Assembly: GCA_023262125.1 (NCBI GenBank)
Contig: JALRDT010000070.1
Coordinates: 1-8,866, forward strand
Source: Candidatus Nanopelagicaceae bacterium
GTDB lineage: Bacteria > Actinomycetota > Actinomycetes > Nanopelagicales > Nanopelagicaceae
Direction: 5' to 3'
Length of the DNA stretch: 8,866 nucleotides
The notes beneath the pieces are model-generated. The model made no database searches. It saw nothing but the letters and a program-made list of their open reading frames with translations, and was not told where the DNA came from. The position numbers and the translations under genes were made by a program. Positions 1 to 6,561 of the stretch are shown here, piece after piece. Positions within the stretch are counted from its first letter, which is position 1; each line of letters opens with the position of its first letter.

Positions 1-49
1 GGAGGCAAGGTCAACTGCCGAGAACACCCAAGACCTCTCTCATGCACAC

Positions 50-1051
50 ATGTATTCGCACCGCACTCGTGCATGTAATTCTCTCGATTGCATGCGCAGC
101 CTGTCCGTACGCATACATGTGTACTCAGGTACACTGACCATCTCTGGCATCGCTCTAGGTTTCATCTATGTCTTGATTTCACTTGGCTACACCATGGTTT
201 ACGGAGTGCTCCGTATGATCAACTTCGCCAACTCTGAAATCTTCATGTGGGGTACTTTCGCATCTGTAGTCGTGACGGAACGTATTTTTAGTTTCACACC
301 TACATCAGATCCTGCTAAGGGCGGCAAGTTAATTTTAGTTCTGCTTCTTTGTTTAGTTGCAGCTATGGCAACTTCAGCGATTGTGGCAATCGTTGTCGAA
401 TTTGTAGCGTATCGAAGACTTAGAGCAAAAGGCGTCAACCGTCTTGCAACTTTAATTTCAGCAATCGGTATGTCAATTGCACTTTCAGAAGGTATGCGCA
501 TCTTGACTGACTCTCGCCCGGTAAACGTGCCTCGCGTTCTTGAGAAGTCGACCATGTTTAATATTTTTGATGCCCATGTACGTATAGACAACGTCGTAGT
601 CATTGTTGCAGGTGCAGTGATATTTATAATGCTTGAGCGTTTTATCAAACTTTCTCGTATGGGCAAGGCAATCCGTGCAGTTTCAATGTCAGAAGAGACA
701 TCCAAATTAATGGGCGTCAATCTAAATCGAGTTATCACCATAACTTTCGCAATCGGTGGTCTGGCAACAGGAGCCGCAGCATTCTTTTACACAACAGTTT
801 ATGAAATTACTAAGTTTGACGTTGGTTTCACCATGGGTATCGCAGCCTTTACCGCTGCAGTACTTGGCGGAATCGGCAATATCCGAGGTGCAATGGCTGG
901 CGGTATCGCTCTAGGTCTTCTAGAGACATATGCCGCAGCAATACTTGGCACTCAATGGAAGGCTATTACCGTATTCGTAGTTTTGATTCTCGTACTCCTA
1001 TTTAGACCAACTGGTCTCTTCGGAGAAGCGATCCAGACAGGAAGGGCGTAA
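50..1051 (+). CDS. livH: Branched-chain amino acid ABC transporter permease LivH (5' end uncertain)
   Basis: Inner-membrane permease of a HAAT-family (Liv) ABC importer; it would pair with LivM to form the channel. Family similarity starts at about residue 30, with the LivH hallmark GYTMVYGVLRMINFA at 46-60 (the usual NFAHG/D appears here as NFANSEIFM). The cytoplasmic coupling loop facing the ATPases is at about 200-228 (SRMGKAIRAVSM, then MGVNLNRVI). The C-terminus is typical: GGIGNIRGAMAGG at 273-285 and VLLFRPTGLFG at 315-325. Several hydrophobic membrane segments are evident. The start is uncertain. The frame is open to the window edge, ATG50 and ATG92 have no ribosome binding site, and GTG119 would give a normal N-terminus of about 11 residues before the first helix. 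Family is certain; whether the substrate is branched-chain amino acids or a related amino acid or amide cannot be told without the binding protein. Confidence 0.9.
   Translation: MYSHRTRACNSLDCMRSLSVRIHVYSGTLTISGIALGFIYVLISLGYTMVYGVLRMINFANSEIFMWGTFASVVVTERIFSFTPTSDPAKGGKLILVLLLCLVAAMATSAIVAIVVEFVAYRRLRAKGVNRLATLISAIGMSIALSEGMRILTDSRPVNVPRVLEKSTMFNIFDAHVRIDNVVVIVAGAVIFIMLERFIKLSRMGKAIRAVSMSEETSKLMGVNLNRVITITFAIGGLATGAAAFFYTTVYEITKFDVGFTMGIAAFTAAVLGGIGNIRGAMAGGIALGLLETYAAAILGTQWKAITVFVVLILVLLFRPTGLFGEAIQTGRA
1039..1046 (+). promoter_or_regulatory. Ribosome binding site of livM
   Basis: AGGAAGGG lies inside the last codons of livH, 10 bases before ATG1057, and supports that start over the in-frame ATG at 1063. 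A very similar purine-rich block followed by CGTAAC recurs at the livM/livG junction. Confidence 0.7.
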
Positions 1052-1056
1052 CGGTT

Positions 1057-2085
1057 ATGAATATGAATTTCAATCTCCGTGACTGGGGCGCAGATAAATG
1101 GGAGCGCTCTAACCGAATCCAAAGAGTTGGTTTGGTGCTTGCATTTATTGCGGCAGCAGCTTGCTTACCATTCCTTGGAATTAGTTTCTTAGATACTCCA
1201 AATGCTTCCTATACCGCAGTTCTAGTTCACCCTGTTGCCATGTTCGTCTTGATGGCGCTTGGACTAAATATTGTGGTTGGTAAGTCAGGTATGTTGGATT
1301 TGGGTTACGTTGCTTTCTTTGCTCTTGGCGCATATGCCATGGGTATTCTGGGTGTTCGTTATAGCTGGAACACTTGGGAAGTTATGCCAATTGGAATCTT
1401 GCTTGCAATGTTCGCAGGCCTTCTTCTTGGTTTCCCAACTTTGCGCCTTCGTGGTGATTATTTAGCTATTGTCACGATGGGTTTCGGAGAAATTATTCGC
1501 ATCATCGCACTTAACTGGGGCAGTTTAACTAATGGTCCAAACGGAATCGCTGGCGTGCCAATGCCTCCTGCAATTTTGGGTCAAGAGTTTGACTTAGTAG
1601 ATCAGAAACTTTTCTATTGGGTTGTTTTAGTGATGATTCTTCTGACAATTTGGATGATCCGTCGTTTAACAGTGCGCCGCCCAGGTCGTGCATGGGAAGC
1701 GATTCGTCAAGATGAAGATGCAGCAGAGCTAATGGGAGTTCGCGCACTTCGATACAAAATCTGGTCATTTACATTAGGCGCATCAGTAGGTGGTGCAGCG
1801 GGCGTACTCTTTGCGTCCAAGAACCTATTTATCTCTCCAGAGCAGTTCAAATTGAACGTCTCAGTTTTGATCCTTGCTTGCGTCGTATTTGGTGGAATCG
1901 GAAACATCTGGGGCGTAATCCTTGGTGCGGCAATCCTTGGCTATCTACCAGATCGAATTCGCTTTATTTCTGACGAACGTATGTTGGTATTTGGATTGGT
2001 GTTAGTGCTAGTCATGAACTTCCGCCCAGATGGTTTATTACCACGTAAGAAACGCGAAAAAGCTCTTGTGAAGAAGGGGGCGTAA
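1057..2085 (+). CDS. livM: Branched-chain amino acid ABC transporter permease LivM
   Basis: Second membrane permease of the Liv importer, 342 residues, normal for a LivM without the long E. coli-type N-terminal extension. A polar N-terminus of about 20 residues leads into helices from about 25. The LivM signature runs MALGLNIVVGKSGMLDLGYVAFFALGAY (split here as MALGLNIVVG at 66-75 and GMLDLGYVAFFALGAY at 78-93). LRLRGDYLAIVTMGFGEI follows at about 129-146, and NGPNGIAGVP at 159-168. The ATPase-coupling loop RAWEAIRQDEDAAELMG is at about 211-227. GGIGNIWGVILGA at 279-291 and NFRPDGLLP at 321-329 close the protein, with a basic lysine/arginine tail. It starts 5 bases after livH stops, with its own ribosome binding site, so it is cotranscribed. 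Family assignment is secure; substrate is inferred only from family. Confidence 0.95.
   Translation: MNMNFNLRDWGADKWERSNRIQRVGLVLAFIAAAACLPFLGISFLDTPNASYTAVLVHPVAMFVLMALGLNIVVGKSGMLDLGYVAFFALGAYAMGILGVRYSWNTWEVMPIGILLAMFAGLLLGFPTLRLRGDYLAIVTMGFGEIIRIIALNWGSLTNGPNGIAGVPMPPAILGQEFDLVDQKLFYWVVLVMILLTIWMIRRLTVRRPGRAWEAIRQDEDAAELMGVRALRYKIWSFTLGASVGGAAGVLFASKNLFISPEQFKLNVSVLILACVVFGGIGNIWGVILGAAILGYLPDRIRFISDERMLVFGLVLVLVMNFRPDGLLPRKKREKALVKKGA
2072..2080 (+). promoter_or_regulatory. Ribosome binding site of livG
   Basis: AGAAGGGGG sits in the last codons of livM, 7 bases before ATG2088, and supports that start. livM ends and livG begins only 2 bases apart, so translational coupling is also likely. 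Confidence 0.65.
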
Positions 2086-2087
2086 CA

Positions 2088-2891
2088 ATGTCAAAACATC
2101 TACAAAAAGAGACTAGAGATGATGCAGTACTTTCGTTACGTAATGTCACAATGCGATTCGGTGGAGTTACTGCATTAAATGAAGTAAATATTGATCTTTA
2201 TCCTGGAGAAATTTTGGCATTAATTGGACCAAATGGTGCAGGAAAGACCACCGTCTTTAACGTAGTAACCGGTGTATACCAAGCAACTGAGGGCGATATT
2301 CTCTTTAATGGTGAGCGTTTGAATGGAATGAAGCGCTTTGATATCACTAAATTAGGAATCGCTCGCACTTTCCAGAATATTCGCCTCTGGGGAGACATGA
2401 CTGCACTTGAGAATGTTCTTACCGGAACCGATGTACATAAAAAATCAGGTCTAATGGGTGCGCTCTTTGGTTCACCTCGTGCTCGTCGAGAAGAGCGCGA
2501 AGGTCGCGAGAAAGCTATGGAGATTCTCAAATTCATAGGTATCGATGAATATGCAGATCGCTTGGCGAAGAATCTTCCTTACGGTGTGCAACGAAGATTA
2601 GAGATTGCCCGCGCAATGGGAACTGATCCAAAGGTTATTTTGCTCGACGAACCTGCTGCCGGTTTTAATCCAGCAGAAAAGGTCGAACTTGCAAACACCA
2701 TTAAGAAGATACGCGATGCTGGATATACAGTTCTATTAATCGAACACGATATGTCCTTAATCATGGGAATTTCAGATCGAGTAATTGTTATCGATTTCGG
2801 AACCAAAATTGCCGATGACATTCCATCAGCAGTTCAAAATGACCCTCGAGTTATTGAGGCTTACCTAGGAGCACCTGCAGATGCGTCTTGA
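2088..2891 (+). CDS. livG: Branched-chain amino acid ABC transporter ATP-binding protein LivG
   Basis: Cytoplasmic ATPase that pairs with LivF to drive the importer. Motifs in order: Walker A GPNGAGKTT at 47-55; Q-loop Gln96 in ARTFQNIRLW; the long LivG-specific insertion at about 117-145 (charged, RARREEREGREK); ABC signature LPYGVQRRLEIARAM at 163-177, a LivG-type variant of LSGGQ; Walker B VILLDEP with catalytic Glu188, followed by AAGFNP as is typical of LivG; switch His220 in LIEHDM. Length 267 residues is normal for LivG. The N-terminal dozen residues are polar and not part of the fold. The gene lies between livM and livF and overlaps livF by 11 bases. All catalytic residues are present, so it should be active. 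Confidence 0.96.
   Translation: MSKHLQKETRDDAVLSLRNVTMRFGGVTALNEVNIDLYPGEILALIGPNGAGKTTVFNVVTGVYQATEGDILFNGERLNGMKRFDITKLGIARTFQNIRLWGDMTALENVLTGTDVHKKSGLMGALFGSPRARREEREGREKAMEILKFIGIDEYADRLAKNLPYGVQRRLEIARAMGTDPKVILLDEPAAGFNPAEKVELANTIKKIRDAGYTVLLIEHDMSLIMGISDRVIVIDFGTKIADDIPSAVQNDPRVIEAYLGAPADAS
2867..2871 (+). promoter_or_regulatory. Ribosome binding site of livF
   Basis: AGGAG inside the end of livG, 9 bases before ATG2881. It fixes the livF start within livG and so supports the 11-base gene overlap. Confidence 0.7.
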
Positions 2892-3600
2892 AATTAAAGA
2901 TCTACATGTCTTCTACGGAAAAATCGAAGCCATCAAAGGCGTTTCAGTAAACGTAAATCAAGGTGAAATTGTTACCTTGATTGGTGCAAATGGTGCCGGT
3001 AAAACCACAATGTTAAAAACTGTTTCTGGCATTCGCCCAGTAACAAGTGGCCAAATTCTTTTTGATGGCCAAGACATTAGCAAAGTACCTGCTCACGAAA
3101 GAGTTGAGATGGGAATTTCACAAGCGCCAGAGGGGCGTGGAATTTTCCCTGGGATGACCGTTCTTGAGAATCTTGAGATGGGTAAATTCTTCCGTGGCAA
3201 TCGCAAAGCTGAGATGCAGGAAGATTTAGATCACGTTTATCACTTATTCCCACGTCTAAAAGAGCGCGCCTCACAATTTGGTGGAACGTTATCTGGTGGA
3301 GAGCAGCAGATGTTGGCGATTGGTCGTGCATTAATGCAGCGTCCAAAAGTTCTGTTGCTCGATGAACCGTCAATGGGTCTTGCGCCGATGATGATTCAAA
3401 ACATCTTTAATATCATCACTCAGATCAATAAAGAGGGAACCACAATTCTTCTTGTTGAGCAGAATGCACAACAGGCGCTTCAACGCGCACACCGTGCTTA
3501 TATTCTGGAAGTTGGACATGTTACTAAAGAAGCTCCTGCAAAGGATTTATTAAATGATCCTGCAGTTAAGGAAGCTTATTTAGGAACAGGTGCACACTAA
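2881..3600 (+). CDS. livF: Branched-chain amino acid ABC transporter ATP-binding protein LivF
   Basis: Second cytoplasmic ATPase of the Liv importer, 239 residues, normal for LivF. Walker A GANGAGKTT is at 35-43; Q-loop Gln81 lies in the LivF hallmark SQAPEGRGIFPGMTVLENL (80-98); the canonical signature LSGGEQQMLAIGRALM is at 137-152; Walker B VLLLDEPSMGLAP at 157-169 carries Glu162. The switch histidine position holds Gln (LLVEQN, 191-196), which is the normal state in LivF and not a defect. The C-terminus ends in DPAVKEAYLG, the shared LivG/LivF tail. It starts inside livG in another frame, so translation is probably coupled. Two stop codons follow in tandem (3598-3603). It is the last gene of the operon, with only 6 bases to the convergent thioesterase gene. 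Confidence 0.96.
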   Translation: MRLEIKDLHVFYGKIEAIKGVSVNVNQGEIVTLIGANGAGKTTMLKTVSGIRPVTSGQILFDGQDISKVPAHERVEMGISQAPEGRGIFPGMTVLENLEMGKFFRGNRKAEMQEDLDHVYHLFPRLKERASQFGGTLSGGEQQMLAIGRALMQRPKVLLLDEPSMGLAPMMIQNIFNIITQINKEGTTILLVEQNAQQALQRAHRAYILEVGHVTKEAPAKDLLNDPAVKEAYLGTGAH

Positions 3601-3606
3601 TAAGTT

Positions 3607-4011
3607 TTAATCATTAAGAATTAAGCAAGTGATACGGGCAGTGCAAGTGCGCTGTCCGTCTTCATTTGTAATCTCTATGTTGTAACTACAAAGAGTTCTA
3701 CCTAAAGAAATTGCAGTAGCAACTGCGGTAACAATTCCTTTAGTTGCTGTTTTATGGTGAGTTGCATTTATATCAACACCAACAATTCTGCGATTTGGAC
3801 CAGCATGCAACCAAGATCCGATTGAACCTAAAGATTCTGCAAGAACTACATTTGCGCCACCATGCAAATATCCAAGTGGTTGGGTATTGCCTTCAACTGG
3901 CATTGTTCCAACTAAACGCTCCGGAGTTGCTTCTAGAATCTTGATGCCCATCTTCTTATCGAGGGCAGCTTGACCACGACCATTTAATAGCTCCATGAAA
4001 TCCATAATCAA
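3607..4011 (-). CDS. PaaI/MenI-type hotdog-fold acyl-CoA thioesterase
   Basis: Single hotdog-fold domain, 134 residues, expected to hydrolyse an aromatic or other acyl-CoA in the cytoplasm. It resembles the YdiI/EntH (MenI) branch throughout: QPLGYLHGGANVVLAESLGS at 44-63, where Glu59 matches the catalytic Glu of this family and HGG forms the CoA-side loop; then VGVDINATHHKTATKG at 77-92; then SLGRTLCSYNIEITNEDGQ at 102-120. The MenI role (1,4-dihydroxy-2-naphthoyl-CoA hydrolysis in menaquinone synthesis) is possible, but no men gene is near and the true substrate is unknown. The start is ambiguous: TTG at 4011, ATG at 4005 or ATG at 3996. None has a ribosome binding site, and a -10 box just upstream suggests a leaderless transcript. 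Convergent with livF, divergent from polA. Confidence 0.88.
   Translation of the reverse strand: MIMDFMELLNGRGQAALDKKMGIKILEATPERLVGTMPVEGNTQPLGYLHGGANVVLAESLGSIGSWLHAGPNRRIVGVDINATHHKTATKGIVTAVATAISLGRTLCSYNIEITNEDGQRTCTARITCLILND
3634..3667 (+). terminator. Probable liv-operon terminator inside the convergent thioesterase gene
   Basis: Read on the plus strand, 3634-3644 and 3649-3659 form an 11-base-pair stem with a 4-base loop (AAGT), then a T-containing stretch CTTCATTT (3660-3667). Two of the pairs are G-U, at 3638/3655 and 3642/3651. On the minus strand these become A-C mismatches, so the structure is stable only in the livF-direction RNA. It begins 34 bases after the livF stop and overlaps the antisense coding end of the thioesterase gene. 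The T-tract is imperfect, so termination strength is uncertain. Confidence 0.45.
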
Positions 4012-4019
4012 AAGGTAAC

Positions 4020-4025
4020 ATCATA
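4020..4025 (-). promoter_or_regulatory. -10 box for the thioesterase gene
   Basis: On the minus strand this reads TATGAT, one base from the TATAAT consensus. The TTG start (4011) lies 8 bases downstream and ATG4005 lies 14 downstream, so the transcript would be leaderless or nearly so. No convincing -35 is seen. It overlaps the polA -10 box on the other strand by two bases. Confidence 0.5.
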
Positions 4026-4029
4026 AGAT
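4024..4029 (+). promoter_or_regulatory. -10 box for polA (leaderless transcript)
   Basis: TAAGAT fits the actinobacterial TANNNT pattern and ends 6 bases before GTG4036, which places transcription start at or next to the start codon. There is no Shine-Dalgarno sequence before GTG4036, in agreement with a leaderless mRNA. No clear -35 is seen. Confidence 0.55.
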
Positions 4030-4035
4030 GCATGC

Positions 4036-6561
4036 GTGGGGAAGAAACTTCTATTAATTGATGGCCATTCAATGGCATACAGAGCTTTCTTCGCTCTTCC
4101 TGTTGACGCTTTCACGACTGCATCGGGTCAGCATACGAATGCAGTTTACGGTTTTTCAAATATGTTGATGACTTTGATTAAGGATGAACAACCTACTCAC
4201 GTTGCGGTCGCTTTTGATGTTTCGCGCAAAACTTTCCGAACTGAAAAATTTCCAGAATATAAGGCCACCAGAAGTGCTACTCCTGATGAATTTCGTTCTC
4301 AAATCCCTTTAATACATGAAGCTCTTAAAGCGATGAACATTAATGAATATTCTTTAGAAGGTTTCGAAGCAGATGATTTATTGGCCACAATTTCTAAACG
4401 TGCAGTCGATGAAGGTTTTGTAGTTGCTATCTGTACTGGAGATAGAGATAGTTTTCAATTGGTGACCGAACAGATCACTGTTTTATATCCGAAAAAGGGT
4501 GTTTCAGAAATGGCTCGCATGACACCCGCTGCTGTTTTTGAAAAATATGGATTGACTCCAGCGCAGTATCCTGATTTTGCCGCGCTTCGAGGAGACCCAA
4601 GCGATAACTTACCTTCCATTCCAGGCGTGGGAGAGAAGACTGCAGCTAAATGGATTATTGAATATGGATCATTCTCTAATTTAGTCAAGAAGATAGATGA
4701 AATTAGCGGCAAAGTTGGCGACTCATTACGTGCAAACATTGATTCTGCTATCCGAAATCGAGAATTAACTCAACTAATTTCTGATGCGCCAATAAATTTC
4801 AACTTAACAGATATGAATTGGAATGGTTTTAACTACGATGCATTACGAGAAATATTTGCAAAACTGGAATTTCGAAGTTTAATTGCCAAGTTGCCTTCCA
4901 AGGCTGATAGCGTCCCTGAAGCAGTCGATATTAAATTCTCTTCTCCCGAAGAAGTTACAGAAAAACTTAAGAAGTTTACAGGCACAATTGGTTTTCTATT
5001 TGAATTATTAGATGAACGATTAAGTTCATATGCAGTAGCAATATCGCCAAGTGAAGTTTATTTAGTTATGTCTGATGAGATTGGGCCTTGGCTAGCTGAT
5101 CCAGGCATTCAAAAAATTTCACATGATTTTAAATCACTTGCAAGGACCATTGAATTTAAAGGCGTGGTCTTTGATACCTCTCTTGCCAGTTACTTAGTTG
5201 ACCCAGGGAATCGTTTGACTGAGATTGATGAAATTCTTGAACGATGGGGCTTAACTGATGCTTCTCTCTCCGCCAAAGCCGGGGCGCTATTTTCTTTGCG
5301 CGATAAATTAACTGAAGAACTATCAGCACGTAATGCTCTAAAGCTCCTTATTGATCTAGAAATTCCAGTAGCCCAAAGCCTCTCCAGGATGGAGCGTTTT
5401 GGGGTAGCGATAGATAAAAAGGTGCTTAAGGCTCAAAGTGAAGATCTTCAGAAAGAAGTTGCCAAGCAGAGTCAGATTGCTTTTGAGGCAGCAGGCCATG
5501 AATTCAATGTAGCTTCACCAAAGCAGTTGCAAGTAGTGCTCTTTGATGAATTGAAATTGCCAAAAACTAAAAAAATCAAAACTGGCTACACAACAGATGC
5601 GGAAAGTCTGCAATGGTTGTTTTCTGAGACCAAACATCCAGTTTTGGAGGCGCTACTTAAAATTCGCGAAGCAAGTAAATTGCAAAGTGTTATTGAAGGG
5701 TTATTAGCGGAAATTGCGTCTGATAACAGAATACATACTCATTTCCAGCAGACTGTTGCTGCAACCGGTCGCCTTTCATCAACTGGGCCAAATTTGCAAA
5801 ATATTCCTATTCGCACCGAGGCAGGAAAGAAGATTAGAGATGGCTTTATAGCAGGTGAGGGCTTTGATGGAATACTTACCGCTGATTACAGTCAGATTGA
5901 AATGCGAATTCTTGCTCATCTGGCAGAGGATAAAAAATTATTAGAAGCCTTTGCCTCAGGTGAAGATCTCCATTCGACAGTTGCATCTTTGGTTTTTGGT
6001 GTTAAAGGCAACGAAGTTACGCCAGATATGCGCCGCCAAATAAAAGCGATGTCTTACGGTCTTGCTTATGGTTTAACGGCATTTGGATTATCACAGCAAT
6101 TAGATATTACGCCTGGAGAAGCAAGCGCGTTAATGGAAAATTACTACAAACGTTTCGGCGGTATTAGGGATTACTTAGCAACAGTTGTAATTGAAGCTAG
6201 AAAAGTTGGCTATACCGAAACTTTATTAGGTCGCCGCAGATATCTGCCAGATTTACAAAACGAAAATAAATTTAAACGAGAGATTGCAGAGCGCGCAGCT
6301 TTAAATGCACCAATTCAAGGTACCGCTGCCGACATAATCAAATTAGCGATGTTAAGAGTTGATCAGGCAATGAAAGCAGCTAATCTAAAATCTCGACTAC
6401 TACTGCAAATTCACGATGAATTACTTTTTGAGTATATCGATACTGAATTAGAGCAACTTAAAGAGTTGGTTAAACAAGAGATGGGAGCGGCTTATCCGCT
6501 TAAAGCACCGTTATCTGTAAATATTGGGTATGGTGCTAGCTGGCACGCTGCTGAGCATTAA
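4036..6561 (+). CDS. polA: DNA polymerase I (5' nuclease and polymerase active, proofreading site lost)
   Basis: Fills gaps and removes RNA primers in replication and repair. The 841 residues include an N-terminal 5' nuclease (about 1-290) with the metal-binding acidic motifs intact: LLLIDG (Asp9), FEADD (110-114), CTGDRDSF (133-140) and RGDPSDNLPSIPGVGEKTA (185-203, helix-hairpin-helix). The middle 3'-5' exonuclease-like domain (about 315-445) is degenerate. By alignment with E. coli, Asp355 and Glu357 become Glu323 and Leu325, Asp424 becomes Leu368, and Tyr497/Asp501 become Leu/Asn. The polymerase domain is complete: motif A ADYSQIEMR with Asp617, motif B with Arg666, Lys670, Tyr674 and Tyr678, motif C HDE at 793-795. 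The start is GTG4036, chosen because the protein begins normally (MGKKLLLIDGHSMAYRAF) and a -10 box lies just upstream. Loss of proofreading is common in this phylum. Confidence 0.98.
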   Translation: MGKKLLLIDGHSMAYRAFFALPVDAFTTASGQHTNAVYGFSNMLMTLIKDEQPTHVAVAFDVSRKTFRTEKFPEYKATRSATPDEFRSQIPLIHEALKAMNINEYSLEGFEADDLLATISKRAVDEGFVVAICTGDRDSFQLVTEQITVLYPKKGVSEMARMTPAAVFEKYGLTPAQYPDFAALRGDPSDNLPSIPGVGEKTAAKWIIEYGSFSNLVKKIDEISGKVGDSLRANIDSAIRNRELTQLISDAPINFNLTDMNWNGFNYDALREIFAKLEFRSLIAKLPSKADSVPEAVDIKFSSPEEVTEKLKKFTGTIGFLFELLDERLSSYAVAISPSEVYLVMSDEIGPWLADPGIQKISHDFKSLARTIEFKGVVFDTSLASYLVDPGNRLTEIDEILERWGLTDASLSAKAGALFSLRDKLTEELSARNALKLLIDLEIPVAQSLSRMERFGVAIDKKVLKAQSEDLQKEVAKQSQIAFEAAGHEFNVASPKQLQVVLFDELKLPKTKKIKTGYTTDAESLQWLFSETKHPVLEALLKIREASKLQSVIEGLLAEIASDNRIHTHFQQTVAATGRLSSTGPNLQNIPIRTEAGKKIRDGFIAGEGFDGILTADYSQIEMRILAHLAEDKKLLEAFASGEDLHSTVASLVFGVKGNEVTPDMRRQIKAMSYGLAYGLTAFGLSQQLDITPGEASALMENYYKRFGGIRDYLATVVIEARKVGYTETLLGRRRYLPDLQNENKFKREIAERAALNAPIQGTAADIIKLAMLRVDQAMKAANLKSRLLLQIHDELLFEYIDTELEQLKELVKQEMGAAYPLKAPLSVNIGYGASWHAAEH

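Noticed and set aside
42..137. A 31-codon frame from ATG42 with a hydrophobic, Cys-containing peptide resembling a lipoprotein signal
   Set aside because: It is very short, has no ribosome binding site, stops inside livH and lies in the anomalous edge sequence; chance is the simplest explanation.
199..741. Long minus-strand open frame opposite livH
   Set aside because: It lies entirely opposite the conserved livH frame and its translation resembles no family; an antisense shadow.
3475..3477. Gln instead of His at the switch position of LivF (Gln194), suggesting a dead ATPase
   Set aside because: LVEQN is the normal form in the LivF family; Walker A, Walker B and the signature are intact.
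3540..3606. Terminator for the thioesterase gene on the minus strand within livF
   Set aside because: Only a 5-bp stem with a 10-base loop and no T-tract could be drawn.
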